46,053 nt of DNA, taken from Chthoniobacter flavus (GTDB lineage Bacteria; Verrucomicrobiota; Verrucomicrobiia; Chthoniobacterales; Terrimicrobiaceae). The notes beneath the pieces were generated by a model. The model made no database searches. It had not been told where the DNA came from and worked only from the letters and a program-made list of their open reading frames with translations. This document shows positions 1 to 8,400 of the stretch, piece by piece; positions within the stretch are counted from its first letter, which is position 1, and the number at the start of each line of letters is the position of its first letter. The position numbers were made by a program, and so were the translations under genes. The DNA lies in NCBI GenBank assembly GCA_945883435.1, contig CAMCXK010000019.1, forward strand, positions 1 through 46,053, written 5' to 3'.

Positions 1-75
1 TTCATCTGTGCGTTTTCATCCCTCATTGGCCTTGTCAAGGTGCTCAGACTCGAGCCTGCTGTGGTGTTCCGATGA
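1..75 (+). CDS. ABC exporter permease, C-terminal end only (DevC/FtsX-like)
   Basis: The reading frame is open from the first base and ends at TGA 73-75. It encodes about 24 residues ending LRLEPAVVFR, which resembles the closing residues of DevC/FtsX-type permeases (final helix, then a basic tail ending in D/E-P-x-x-V-F-R). The stop overlaps the ATG of the following ATPase in an ATGA junction, so it belongs to the same operon. It would be the membrane subunit of the exporter whose ATPase and fusion protein follow. The rest of the gene lies outside the window, so the family is inferred from the tail and the neighbours. Confidence 0.6.
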   Translation, partial: FICAFSSLIGLVKVLRLEPAVVFR

Positions 76-782
76 GTGGTCCAGCGATTGTGGTGCGTGA
101 GGTGGTGAAGTCGTTTTCGAACGGCGATGCGCGGGTGTTGGCCTTGAAGGGAGCCAGCCTGGAAGCGGCCTTCGGCGAGTTGCTCATGATTGTCGGCCCG
201 TCGGGCTGTGGAAAAACCACACTTCTCAGCGTGATTTGCGGCACGCTGGCCTTCGAGGAGGGCGAGGTGAGCGTCTTTGGGCACGATTTGCGAGGCATGG
301 GCAACGGGGAAATGACCCGCTTCCGGCGCGAGAACATCGGCTTCATTTTTCAGCAGTTCAATCTTATCCCGACTCTCACCACGGTGGAGAATGTGAGTGT
401 GCCGCTTTTGCTGCGGGGGTGTTCGAAAAAATCTGCTCAGGCGCGTGCGGCCGCGATGCTTGAAAAGGTCGGCCTCGGCGACAAGTTGCGTGCCTACCCG
501 GCACAACTTTCCGGCGGGCAGCAGCAGCGGGTCGCCATCTCGCGGGCCTTGGTGCACGAGCCCCGGTTGGTCATTTGCGACGAACCCACCGCCTCCCTCG
601 ATGCCGCCGCCGGGCACCGGACCCTTGAGCTTTTGCGCGAAAGCGCGGTTCACCCCGGGCGATGTGTGCTTCTTGTGACCCACGACAGCCGCATTTACCC
701 GTTCGCCGACCGGATTGTCCAGATGGACGACGGGCGTGTGACCGGGCAGTTTTCCGATCCATCCCATCTCCACCATGCCTAA
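72..782 (+). CDS. ABC transporter ATP-binding protein (DevA/LolD/MacB type)
   Basis: The 236-residue nucleotide-binding subunit shows a complete ABC ATPase: Walker A GPSGCGKTT near residues 43-51, a Q-loop in FIFQQFN, the signature LSGGQQQRVAISRAL near 146-160, Walker B LVICDEPTAS, and the H-loop in LVTHDSR. Length and motifs fit the MacB/LolD/DevA family, which powers MacB-like permeases exporting lipids, peptides or glycolipids across the envelope. It starts inside the stop of the permease and overlaps the next gene by 8 bases. The order permease, ATPase, fusion protein points to a DevBCA-type exporter. The substrate is unknown. Confidence 0.9.
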   Translation: MSGPAIVVREVVKSFSNGDARVLALKGASLEAAFGELLMIVGPSGCGKTTLLSVICGTLAFEEGEVSVFGHDLRGMGNGEMTRFRRENIGFIFQQFNLIPTLTTVENVSVPLLLRGCSKKSAQARAAAMLEKVGLGDKLRAYPAQLSGGQQQRVAISRALVHEPRLVICDEPTASLDAAAGHRTLELLRESAVHPGRCVLLVTHDSRIYPFADRIVQMDDGRVTGQFSDPSHLHHA

Positions 783-1695
783 ACGCCTCTCTTTTTACCT
801 TGCCCTTGCGGGGATCGCCGCCGTGACATTGCTGGTGCTGCGTCTTCGCCAGCCCGCTCCGGTTCCCGAACCCCTTGTTCCGCCGCCCGCGTCACCCTAT
901 GCGACCTCGATCGGGGGGAGGGGATTGGTGGAGAGTATCGATGAAAACATCCGCATCGCCCCCCCGGCCTCGGGATTGGTCGAGCGGGTGCTGGTCCTGC
1001 CGGGCGAATCCGTGGCGGAAGGCGCCGAGCTCTTTCAGCTCGACGCGCGGGATTCCAAAGCCAGCCTGCTCGTCCAGCAGGCGCAAGTAGGTGTTTTAAG
1101 AGCCCAGGTGGCCGAGGCGGAAACCCTTCTTGCGGACCGCAAGGACCAGCTTGACCGCAGTGCCAGGTTGCGGGAGCGCCGCGTCGCCAGCGAGGACGAG
1201 GCCGAACGGAACCGCTTCGCCTGGGAATCCGCAAACCGACAGTTGGAACGCGTGCGTGCCGATCTGGCCCTTGCCGAGGCGAAACTCCAAGCGGCTCAAG
1301 TCGCACTGGACATGCGCATGGTCAAAGCCCCCCGCTCCGCCCGCGTTTTGCAAGTCAACATCCGTCCGGGTGAATACACGATGGTCGATCCCGCGGCTCC
1401 GGCATTGCTCCTCGGAGATGTGAGCAACCTTCAACTCCGGGTGGATGTGGACGAATCCGATGCTCCGCGGGTGAGAAGCGGCGCGGCCGCCACGGCATTT
1501 CTGAAAGGAACCCGCGAAAAACCTGTGGCCTTGGATTTTGTGCGGATCGAACCTTACATCCTGCCCAAGAAGTCGCTCACCGGAGAGTCCACCGAGCGCG
1601 TGGACACGCGTGTGCTGCAAGTCATCTACCGGCTCCGCGATCCCTCGGTGCCGGTGTATGTCGGCCAGCAGATGGACGTTTTTATCGACGGTTAG
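775..1695 (+). CDS. HlyD-family membrane fusion protein (DevB-like periplasmic adaptor)
   Basis: The 306-residue adaptor has one N-terminal membrane helix (about residues 5-21), a lipoyl-like half-motif near 50-85, a long charged alpha-helical hairpin (about 95-180, rich in A, E, R, Q and L), the second lipoyl half (VKAPRSARVLQVNIRPGEY) and a beta-barrel domain ending VGQQMDVFIDG. This is the layout of HlyD/DevB adaptors that join an inner-membrane ABC exporter to an outer-membrane channel. No TolC-like gene is present here. The gene overlaps the ATPase gene by 8 bases and ends only 7 bases from the convergent accC. Confidence 0.88.
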   Translation: MPKRLSFYLALAGIAAVTLLVLRLRQPAPVPEPLVPPPASPYATSIGGRGLVESIDENIRIAPPASGLVERVLVLPGESVAEGAELFQLDARDSKASLLVQQAQVGVLRAQVAEAETLLADRKDQLDRSARLRERRVASEDEAERNRFAWESANRQLERVRADLALAEAKLQAAQVALDMRMVKAPRSARVLQVNIRPGEYTMVDPAAPALLLGDVSNLQLRVDVDESDAPRVRSGAAATAFLKGTREKPVALDFVRIEPYILPKKSLTGESTERVDTRVLQVIYRLRDPSVPVYVGQQMDVFIDG

Positions 1696-1702
1696 AGCCG
1701 AC

Positions 1703-3064
1703 TCAGCGCATCACTGGCACGCCGCCGCGCAGGAGTTCCTCGACAAAACCGGTGTGGTATCGGCCGCGACGAAAGCTTTCGTTGTGCATGATCGCCTGCT
1801 GAAACGGAATCGTCGTTTTGATGCCTGTGATCATGTATTCGTTCAAGGCCCGTGACATGCGGCGGATGCAAGCCTCCCGGTCGGATGCCGTGGCGATGAC
1901 CTTGGCGATCATCGAGTCGTAGTTCGACGGAATCGGATAGCCCGCGTAGGCATGGGAATCGATACGGATGCCGCGGCCGCCCGGGGCGTAGTAAAGCCCG
2001 ATCTGTCCCGGGCAGGGTTGGAAATTGCGCTCCGGGTCCTCGGCATTGATGCGGCACTCGATGGCATGACCGCGGGGTTTGGCTTCCACGACATAGCGGC
2101 TGAGATGTTCGCCGGCTGCAACTTGGATCTGCTGCTTCACGAGGTCGCAACCATAGACCTCCTCTGTGATCGGGTGCTCGACCTGGATGCGGGTGTTCAT
2201 TTCCATGAAGTAAAAATTTCCCGCATCGTCCACCAGATACTCGATGGTTCCCGCATTGCTGTATCCGACGCTTTCGCAGAGTCGGATCGAGGCTTCACCC
2301 ATTTTCTGGCGGAGTTCGGGTGACATGAGCGGGGAGGGGCATTCCTCCACGATTTTTTGGTTGCGGCGTTGCAGCGAACAATCGCGCTCGCCCAGATGCA
2401 CAATGCGGCCGTGCTCGTCTCCGAACACTTGAAACTCGATATGGTGCGGGTTGACGATGAATTTTTCGATATACACGGCGGCGTTGCCAAATGCCTTTTC
2501 CGCCTCCATGCGGGCCGCATGAAATCCCTGCACGAGACTGCCTTCGTTGCTGGCGATGCGCATTCCACGGCCACCGCCTCCAGCCACCGCCTTGATCATC
2601 ACGGGATACCCGATCTGCCGCGCCACGCGAAGGGCTTCCGCCTCGTCCTCGATAATCCCGTCACTGCCCGGGGACACCGGCACTCCGGCCTTGCGTGCGC
2701 AGTCGCGGGCGGAATTCTTGTCGCCCATCAACCGGATCGCCTGCGGCGTCGGACCGATAAACTTGATGTTGCAACTGGCACAAACCTCCGCGAAATGGGC
2801 ATTTTCCGCCAAAAATCCATACCCGGGGTGGATCGCATCAACGTCGGCGATTTCGGCCGCGCTAATGATGCGGTCGATTTTCAAGTAGCTTTGGTTGCTG
2901 ACCGCCGGTCCGATGCAAATCGCCTCATCCGCCAGTTGCACGTGCAAGCTGTCGATATCGGGCTCGGAGTAAATGGCCACCGACTTGACGCCCAGTTCTT
3001 TGCAAGCACGAATGATCCGCAGGGCAATTTCGCCGCGGTTGGCGATCAGGATTTTTTTAAACAT
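1703..3064 (-). CDS. accC: Acetyl-CoA carboxylase, biotin carboxylase subunit
   Basis: The 453-residue enzyme carboxylates biotin on the carrier protein using ATP and bicarbonate, the first half-reaction of malonyl-CoA synthesis for fatty acids. The N-terminus [16 protein letters not shown] is typical of the BC domain. [10 protein letters not shown], the glycine-rich ATP-grasp loop GGGGRGMR and the catalytic stretch [14 protein letters not shown] are all present. Length is normal for AccC. It starts with ATG 10 bases after the accB stop, so accB and accC form an operon. Unusually, this pair sits directly behind an ATP synthase cluster. Confidence 0.97.
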   Translation of the reverse strand: MFKKILIANRGEIALRIIRACKELGVKSVAIYSEPDIDSLHVQLADEAICIGPAVSNQSYLKIDRIISAAEIADVDAIHPGYGFLAENAHFAEVCASCNIKFIGPTPQAIRLMGDKNSARDCARKAGVPVSPGSDGIIEDEAEALRVARQIGYPVMIKAVAGGGGRGMRIASNEGSLVQGFHAARMEAEKAFGNAAVYIEKFIVNPHHIEFQVFGDEHGRIVHLGERDCSLQRRNQKIVEECPSPLMSPELRQKMGEASIRLCESVGYSNAGTIEYLVDDAGNFYFMEMNTRIQVEHPITEEVYGCDLVKQQIQVAAGEHLSRYVVEAKPRGHAIECRINAEDPERNFQPCPGQIGLYYAPGGRGIRIDSHAYAGYPIPSNYDSMIAKVIATASDREACIRRMSRALNEYMITGIKTTIPFQQAIMHNESFRRGRYHTGFVEELLRGGVPVMR

Positions 3065-3073
3065 CGGGAAAAA

Positions 3074-3526
3074 TTACTTCAGGCGGAAAAGAACCTGGCC
3101 GAATTGAACCGGCTTGCCATTCTCGGCGCAAATTTCCGTCACGGTTCCGGAGATTTCAGCTTTGACTTCGTTCATGACCTTCATGGCTTCAATGATGCAA
3201 ACGACGGTCTCGGGGGTGACTTCCTGGCCGACTGACAGAAAAGGAGGCGCCTCAGGGGAGGGGGCGGTATAGAAGGTGCCCACCATCGGGGATTTGATCT
3301 CGATGCCGGAAGCCGCCGGGGTGGCTGTTTGACCAACCGTTGCAACCGCGGGAGCCGCTTGGGCGACCAAAACCGGCTCCGGTTGGGTTACAGAGACCAC
3401 TTGGGTAGACGCCACTGCGGAGGCGGTTTTTAAGGTGATTTTGAAACCTTCGCGTTCCATTTTGAAAACGGCGAGGCCGTTTTTCTTCATCAATTCGATC
3501 AGTGAGCGTATTTCTTTGGTATCCAC
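3074..3526 (-). CDS. accB: Acetyl-CoA carboxylase, biotin carboxyl carrier protein
   Basis: The 150-residue biotin carrier of acetyl-CoA carboxylase. Its N-terminal helix (MDTKEIRSLIELMKKNGL) matches the start of other AccB proteins, which supports the GTG start at 3526. A flexible Ala/Pro/Val-rich linker (about 35-75) leads into a biotinyl domain containing KSPMVGTFY and the biotinylation site EAMKVMNE, whose lysine carries biotin. It is co-transcribed with accC. No good ribosome site precedes the GTG; a candidate promoter lies about 30-50 bases upstream. Confidence 0.96.
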   Translation of the reverse strand: MDTKEIRSLIELMKKNGLAVFKMEREGFKITLKTASAVASTQVVSVTQPEPVLVAQAAPAVATVGQTATPAASGIEIKSPMVGTFYTAPSPEAPPFLSVGQEVTPETVVCIIEAMKVMNEVKAEISGTVTEICAENGKPVQFGQVLFRLK

Positions 3527-3552
3527 GATATGGTATTTGGGTGAGTATTGAG

Positions 3553-3580
3553 ATTGTCACAATTCCCGACAGAGGGTCAA
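3553..3580 (-). promoter_or_regulatory. Candidate promoter of accBC with an ATTGT-C-ACAAT palindrome
   Basis: On the minus strand TTGACC (3580-3575) is followed by a 16-base spacer and GACAAT (3558-3553), a moderate sigma-70 match ahead of accB. The -10 region lies inside an 11-base palindrome, ATTGTCACAAT (3553-3563), which could be an operator. It sits in the 170-base gap after atpG, consistent with accBC having its own promoter. Based on sequence match only. Confidence 0.35.
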
Positions 3581-3692
3581 GTCATGCCAAGACCAGTTGT
3601 CAAAGCCGGGAAGCGAGGAGGGATTGGGATTTTGAACCGGGTGTCTGCGGATGCGGTGCTGAGCGGTCCGCGCCGGGCACCCGTCGAGCAGG

Positions 3693-3717
3693 AAAATCAG
3701 CCCAGCGCGAGCTGGGC
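3693..3717 (-). terminator. Hairpin terminator overlapping the atpG stop codon
   Basis: On the minus strand GCCCAGC and GCTGGGC (3717-3711 and 3706-3700) form a 7-bp GC-rich stem around a 4-base loop. The atpG stop codon follows at once, then TTTT (3696-3693). The stem encodes the last residues of the gamma subunit. The short T run makes it a weak or partial intrinsic terminator, placed exactly between the ATP synthase genes and accBC. Confidence 0.5.
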
Positions 3718-4563
3718 GGTTGCGATTTCCAGAATTTCCTTGGTGATGCTGGCTTGGCGGGCCTTGTTGTATTCGAGGGTGAGATCCTTGACGAGCGACT
3801 TGGCATTGTCGGTCGCACTCTTCATGGCCACCATGCGAGCGCTGTGTTCCGAAGCGCGCGTGGCGAGTTGGGTTTGGTAAACAATGTAATGGATGTAAGC
3901 CGGGAGGATGGCGTCGAGCACGGCGGCCGCACCTGGTTCGAATTCCAGCCCGCCTTCCAGTCCATCCATGGGTTCATCCTTGCCCGGCAGGCCAGCCTCT
4001 TGGAAACTCGTGATGGGCAAAATGGGGAGGTTTACTGGATTCTGGGTCAATGTATTGACAAACCTCGGATACAAGATCGTGACCTTGTCCACCGACCCGT
4101 CCAAAAACTTTTCAAGGCAGAATTTGGAAATTTGTTTGCATTGGGCAAAACTCGGGCGCTCCGCCAACGGGAAGTCGGCGATCATCTTGCGCTTGGTGCG
4201 TGCGAGAAACTGGCTGCCCTTGCGTCCGACGCTCACGAAATCCGTGATTGAGGGATCGAAGTTGAGAGCTTCCCGCAGAAGGTTCGTATTGAGAGCTCCG
4301 CAGAGACCCTTGTCCGTGGTTAGAAGAAGAACAAGTTGGCGTTTCACCTCGCGAACCGCCAAGAGCGGATGCAACGCGGGATCGACCACGTCGCGCACCG
4401 AGACAATCACGCGGTTCATCAATCGCGAGTAGTCTCGGCCATTCAACGCCGCTTGTTGGGCCTTGCGCATTTTGGAGGCCGCCACCATTTGCATGGCTTT
4501 GGTGATTTGCGCTGTGTTCTTGACCGACTTGATGCGTCGGCGGATGTCGCGAAGGTTGGCCAT
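3697..4563 (-). CDS. atpG: ATP synthase F1 subunit gamma
   Basis: The 288-residue central stalk subunit turns within the alpha3-beta3 ring and couples proton flow to ATP synthesis. The N-terminal helix ANLRDIRRRIKSVKNTAQIT and the C-terminal helix containing MKSATDNAKSLVKDLTLEYNKARQ are the conserved gamma hallmarks; TTDKGLCGALN marks the central domain. Length is typical. It follows atpA by 9 bases. In most bacteria atpD and atpC come next, but here the cluster ends with a hairpin across the stop codon, followed by accB. Confidence 0.97.
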   Translation of the reverse strand: MANLRDIRRRIKSVKNTAQITKAMQMVAASKMRKAQQAALNGRDYSRLMNRVIVSVRDVVDPALHPLLAVREVKRQLVLLLTTDKGLCGALNTNLLREALNFDPSITDFVSVGRKGSQFLARTKRKMIADFPLAERPSFAQCKQISKFCLEKFLDGSVDKVTILYPRFVNTLTQNPVNLPILPITSFQEAGLPGKDEPMDGLEGGLEFEPGAAAVLDAILPAYIHYIVYQTQLATRASEHSARMVAMKSATDNAKSLVKDLTLEYNKARQASITKEILEIATAQLALG

Positions 4564-4572
4564 CTGGAGAGA

Positions 4573-6111
4573 TTAGAACGAGGAGAAGGATTTGAACTCG
4601 TCAAGGGCTGCCTTGAGGTCTTTTTCCACTTCTTCGTCGAATTGGCGCTTTTTCGATAGTTTTTCCAAAATCGCGTCTTTACGGGTCTCGATAAATTCCA
4701 CCAGTTTGGCTTGGGCGGTTTTCACTTTATCAACGGCGATTGCATCAAAAAGGCCTTTTTGCATGGACCAGAGGATGATCGCCTGCATTTCGACACGAAT
4801 GGGATTGTATTGCTGTTGCTTGAAAAGCTCCACAATGCGGGCTCCCCGCTCGAGGGTGGCTTTGGTTTTGGCATCCAAATCCGAGCCGAACTGTGCGAAA
4901 GCGGCCAGTTCGCGGTATTGGGCCAAGTCGCCTTTGATTTTGCCGGCCACTTGTTTCATGGCCTTGATTTGTGCGGCGGAACCAACCCGCGAGACCGAGA
5001 GACCAACGGAAATCGCAGGACGAATGCCTTGGTAGAACAAATCGGTTTCGAGATAAATCTGACCGTCGGTAATGGAAATGACGTTGGTCGGAATGTAGGC
5101 CGAAACGTCACCGGCTTGCGTCTCGATGATCGGCAAGGCGGTGAGGGAACCGTTGCCGCAATCGGCAGCGAGGCGCGCGGAACGCTCCAGAAGACGGCTG
5201 TGAAGGTAAAACACATCGCCAGGATAGGCTTCGCGGCCGGACGGGCGCTTCAAAAGAAGGGAAATTTGGCGATAGGAATTGGCGTGCTTGGTCAGATCGT
5301 CGAAAACGATCAAGGCATCCATCCCGTTGTCCATGAACCATTCTCCCATCGCAGCACCGGCAAAGGGGGCGATGTATTGGTCTGCCGCGGTATCCGAGGC
5401 TGTGGCCGCCACGATAATCGTGTAGCGGAGGGCATCATGCTCTTCCAATGTGCCAATCACACGGGCAATGTTTGCGTTTTTCTGGCCGATGGCCACGTAG
5501 ATGGAATACAGCGGACGGAAGTTCGGGTCGCCGGATTCCTCCGCAGCTCGGTTGATGCGGGCTTGGTTGATAATCGTATCGATGGCAATGGTGGTTTTGC
5601 CCGTGGCGCGGTCTCCAATGATGAGTTCGCGCTGTCCACGGCCCACAGGGATCATCGCGTCGACGCTCATGATTCCGGTTTGAACCGGTTGGCCAACGGG
5701 GTGGCGTTTGATGATGCCAGGTGCGATTTTTTCCACCGGGTAGGTGGAATCGTGGGGAATCGGGCCCTTGCCGTCGATGGGGCGTCCGAGCGCGTCGACC
5801 ACGCGGCCGAGAAGGCCTTTGCCAACCGGAACCGAGAGGAGTTGGCCAGTGGTTTTAACCTCATCGCCCTCGCTGATTTTGGTGTAGTCGCCGAGAACGA
5901 TGACGCCGACCTCGGTTTCTTCCAAGTTGAGCGCAAGGCCGCGGATGCCGCCTGGAAATTCCACCATTTCATTCAAGCGGACGGCGCTCAGGCCTTCGAC
6001 GCGGGCGATGCCATCACCAATTTCGCGGACCGTTCCGACATTGGTTTGACGGGCTGACTGGCTTTTGACGTTGCTGATTTTTTCTTCGAGTTCGAGGACG
6101 ATGTTGCTCAT
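4573..6111 (-). CDS. atpA: ATP synthase F1 subunit alpha
   Basis: The 512-residue alpha subunit carries the non-catalytic nucleotide sites of F1. The P-loop GDRATGKTT, the beta-barrel segment GIARVEGL, and the stretch containing [15 protein letters not shown] with the alpha arginine finger are visible; the length is normal. It follows the delta gene by 13 bases. The catalytic partner, subunit beta, is not encoded in this window, so the enzyme must be completed by genes elsewhere. Confidence 0.98.
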   Translation of the reverse strand: MSNIVLELEEKISNVKSQSARQTNVGTVREIGDGIARVEGLSAVRLNEMVEFPGGIRGLALNLEETEVGVIVLGDYTKISEGDEVKTTGQLLSVPVGKGLLGRVVDALGRPIDGKGPIPHDSTYPVEKIAPGIIKRHPVGQPVQTGIMSVDAMIPVGRGQRELIIGDRATGKTTIAIDTIINQARINRAAEESGDPNFRPLYSIYVAIGQKNANIARVIGTLEEHDALRYTIIVAATASDTAADQYIAPFAGAAMGEWFMDNGMDALIVFDDLTKHANSYRQISLLLKRPSGREAYPGDVFYLHSRLLERSARLAADCGNGSLTALPIIETQAGDVSAYIPTNVISITDGQIYLETDLFYQGIRPAISVGLSVSRVGSAAQIKAMKQVAGKIKGDLAQYRELAAFAQFGSDLDAKTKATLERGARIVELFKQQQYNPIRVEMQAIILWSMQKGLFDAIAVDKVKTAQAKLVEFIETRKDAILEKLSKKRQFDEEVEKDLKAALDEFKSFSSF

Positions 6112-6124
6112 GGATTGGGTGAGG

Positions 6125-6511
6125 TCAGGATTGTTTCAGGGATTCGAGGCGGGATTGGACGCTGCCATCCCAGACATTGCTGCCGAGACGGACCCGGAGT
6201 CCGCCGATGAGTTCCGGTGTGTGGCGGAATTCAGCGGTGATGTCTCCGAAGCGCGAGGCAAGGCCGGACAGGATCCGGTCTTGAAGGGGCGGCGGGAGCG
6301 GGGCGGCGGTTTCCACGATGGCATGGTGCTTGGCCATTTCCAGGCGGGCCAGACGAGTGAGGCACTTGAGCATGCCCACGTAATCGCGGGGCTTTTGCGT
6401 GGCAATTTCGTCGGCGATCAGGCGAAGGCGATTGGCATCAAGCCGGCCATTCACCATGGCGAGATGAAAAAGTTCCTTGGATTGGCGTCGGGCTTCCCGG
6501 CTGAGTTTCAT
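6125..6511 (-). CDS. atpH: ATP synthase F1 subunit delta, short form
   Basis: The 128-residue protein sits in the usual delta position between b and alpha. Its C-terminus [24 protein letters not shown] matches the conserved delta tail (GG-x-x-x-R-x-G, then DGS-x-x-x-R-L). The usual delta is about 175-185 residues; the N-terminal helical bundle that binds the top of alpha is shortened to about 60 residues. I chose the ATG at 6511, 7 bases after the atpF stop, because the protein then begins with a sensible helix ([17 protein letters not shown]). An upstream in-frame non-ATG start would add only Pro/Ser/Lys-rich sequence overlapping atpF. Confidence 0.85.
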   Translation of the reverse strand: MKLSREARRQSKELFHLAMVNGRLDANRLRLIADEIATQKPRDYVGMLKCLTRLARLEMAKHHAIVETAAPLPPPLQDRILSGLASRFGDITAEFRHTPELIGGLRVRLGSNVWDGSVQSRLESLKQS

Positions 6512-6518
6512 GGAGGGG

Positions 6519-7019
6519 TCAGGCGGCGAGTTGCTTGGTGGTTTCTCCGGCCAAGCGCTCTTGATCCGCTTCGGTGAGGATTTTTCCGGCGACTTTGGAC
6601 GTGGTGTCGACGACAAGGTGGATCATTTCGCGTTTGACATCGGCTACCATGCGGGCGCGATCGAGGTCCACGCTTTCGCGGGCTTTGGAAATAATATTTT
6701 CGGCGTCTTTGATCGCCTGTTGCAAATGCTTTTGCGTGGTGGCTTCGCTGGCGGCCCGGGCCTCTTCGATGAGGTGCTGGGCCTCGGAATTGGCTTTGCG
6801 GAGGATTTCCTGATAACGAATCTCAGCTTCGGCCAGCTGCTTTTTGATTTTTTCAGCGTTGGCTTGGCTCTCGGCAATCGCTTTTTTCCGCTCTTCAAAG
6901 ACCGCGATGATCGGGCCGAAAGCAAATTTTTTCAGCACTGCGTAGACGATGAGAAAAAGGATGACCTGAGCGATGAATTTCGGCCCGCTGATGCCAAATT
7001 GTGTCAGCAATTCGTCCAT
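6519..7019 (-). CDS. atpF: ATP synthase F0 subunit b
   Basis: The 166-residue peripheral stalk subunit has one N-terminal membrane helix (about 14-33, FIAQVILFLIVYAVLKKFAF) followed by a long charged helix (about 40-160) rich in Ala, Glu, Lys and Gln, the standard form of subunit b. It dimerises and ties F0 to the delta/alpha head. Start ATG 7019. A strong hairpin lies in the 76-base gap between this gene and atpE. Confidence 0.95.
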   Translation of the reverse strand: MDELLTQFGISGPKFIAQVILFLIVYAVLKKFAFGPIIAVFEERKKAIAESQANAEKIKKQLAEAEIRYQEILRKANSEAQHLIEEARAASEATTQKHLQQAIKDAENIISKARESVDLDRARMVADVKREMIHLVVDTTSKVAGKILTEADQERLAGETTKQLAA

Positions 7020-7049
7020 GATGGAATGATAGAAATCTTAGGTTGGGGA

Positions 7050-7083
7050 GGGGAGCCGGGCGCTGCACGCGAACCGGCTCCCC
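7050..7083 (-). other. Intercistronic hairpin between atpE and atpF
   Basis: GGGGAGCCGG (7050-7059) and CCGGCTCCCC (7074-7083) are perfect 10-base inverted arms around a 14-base loop that itself holds a GCG/CGC mini-stem. No T run follows on the minus strand, so it is not a normal terminator. Its place just downstream of atpE suits a role in stabilising the atpE message or partly attenuating transcription, so that subunit c is made in excess; that role is inferred. Confidence 0.6.
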
Positions 7084-7095
7084 CGTGAGGAGGGT

Positions 7096-7338
7096 TTAGC
7101 GGCCTTGGAAGGCGAGGATCAGCGCGTAAATCGCGATCGCCTCGGCGAGGGCCATGCCAATGATGCTCAAGGTCAGAACCTTGCCGGAAGCGCCGGGATT
7201 GCGGCCAACGGCTTCGACGGCTTTTCCGCCGATCATTCCGATGCCGATGGCTGCGGCTGCGCCTGCAATGGCGAGTGTGAAACTGCCGGAGATGCCCGAG
7301 GCAGTCTCGGCTGCGGCTGCGAGGATGTGTGGTATCAT
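7096..7338 (-). CDS. atpE: ATP synthase F0 subunit c
   Basis: The 80-residue rotor-ring proteolipid has two membrane helices joined by the polar loop AVGRNPGASGK. The carboxylate is the Glu in ALAEAIAIYAL of helix 2. The residue after it is Ala, not Ser or Thr, and helix 1 (IGIGMIGGKAVE) lacks the Gln used by Na+-binding rings, so the ring should be proton-driven. Start ATG 7338. It lies 69 bases after atpB. Confidence 0.97.
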   Translation of the reverse strand: MIPHILAAAAETASGISGSFTLAIAGAAAAIGIGMIGGKAVEAVGRNPGASGKVLTLSIIGMALAEAIAIYALILAFQGR

Positions 7339-7407
7339 GTGTGTATTTTTCTGTTTTTGTTGTTTTCTCCGCCGCCCGCAAGCTTTGTCACGGTCCCGGC
7401 GGAAAAA

Positions 7408-8265
7408 TTAGTGTCCTTCCTCCTCGTCGTGGGAGGTGGAAAGCTGCAGGTAGACGGAGCAGAGAAGCAGGAATACGGTGGCTTGCAACAGACCGACCAG
7501 AATTTCCAAAAAGTAAAATGGCACGGGAATAGTCACCGAGAGGGCGTAGGCGATCCAGTCCGGCAGGTTGAGTTGCTTGCCAAGCGTGATCATAGTGGAA
7601 AGGAGGGTTTCCCCGGCGAACACGTTGCCAAAGAGACGGAGGGAAAGCGACATCGGGCGGAAGGCCATCGAAACGACTTCGATCACGCCCACAAACAGGA
7701 AGACAGGGATGAGAGCCAAAGCCATGAAACCGGTCAGTCCGCCTTTGACTCCAAAAATGTGATCCAAAAATCCCTTGATCCCGACTTCGGAAATCGACCA
7801 GTAAAGCCAAAAAACCATAAACACGCAGGCCATCGCGAGCGTCATATTCATGTCGGCCGTTGTGGGGCGCAGGATCGGTGTCAAGACTTCAAAACCTGCC
7901 GGGGTGTCCTTGCCCCAGCCGATCGAGCCCACTCCGGGGAGAAGCGCGAACCAATTCGAAACGAGGATGAAAATAAACAACGTTGCCAGCAGGGAGAACG
8001 CCCGAGCAACCATGTGGCTGCCAACAATGCTTTCGATCAAGTCGTAAAGCCCCTGAACGACGGCCTCAAACATGTTTTGCGTCGGGCCGGGCACGACAGT
8101 CAATTGCTTGGTGGCTTGGCGAGCGAACCAGATAATGAATGCCGAGACGACGAAGCTTACGAAAACCGAGTTGGAGAGCCAATCGAAGAAACTCTCCCCG
8201 CTGCTCGGGATGATGGCGGGCGCATCGAGCGTCAAAGCAGCTGCAACGAAAAATGAATCAAGCAT
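7408..8265 (-). CDS. atpB: ATP synthase F0 subunit a
   Basis: The 285-residue stator channel has several hydrophobic segments. The fourth helix contains LSLRLFGNVFAGE with the essential Arg facing subunit c. The C-terminus ATVFLLLCSVYLQLSTSH is typical. I chose ATG 8265; an in-frame TTG at 8286 would add seven residues and neither has a good ribosome site. This is the first gene of atpB-E-F-H-A-G. No atpI precedes it, and the 135-base gap to the methyltransferase gene shows no strong promoter. Confidence 0.95.
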   Translation of the reverse strand: MLDSFFVAAALTLDAPAIIPSSGESFFDWLSNSVFVSFVVSAFIIWFARQATKQLTVVPGPTQNMFEAVVQGLYDLIESIVGSHMVARAFSLLATLFIFILVSNWFALLPGVGSIGWGKDTPAGFEVLTPILRPTTADMNMTLAMACVFMVFWLYWSISEVGIKGFLDHIFGVKGGLTGFMALALIPVFLFVGVIEVVSMAFRPMSLSLRLFGNVFAGETLLSTMITLGKQLNLPDWIAYALSVTIPVPFYFLEILVGLLQATVFLLLCSVYLQLSTSHDEEEGH

Positions 8266-8400
8266 GGAATATGGCGGCGGTTCCAATCCACGCTGGCGGC
8301 GGGGGTGAGCCTCGAAATACTTCGGAGCTGCCGAGCCGAAATTGGAGCCTCGGAGACTACCAACCTTGATGGTTCGTGCAACCCCAAAGCGAAAAAAAAT

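Noticed and set aside
4711-6057. Long antisense frame of 448 codons opposite atpA
   Set aside because: It mirrors the codon pattern of a highly conserved gene on the other strand and has no domain logic; a GC-rich shadow frame.
7368-7403. Inverted repeat TCCGCCG/CGGCGGA between atpB and atpE as a terminator
   Set aside because: Seven-base stem with a 22-base loop and no T run on the minus strand; likely weak or by chance.
7105-8256. Antisense frame of 383 codons opposite atpB and atpE
   Set aside because: Very rich in His, Gly, Asp and Glu as expected for the complement of membrane-protein codons; no motif.
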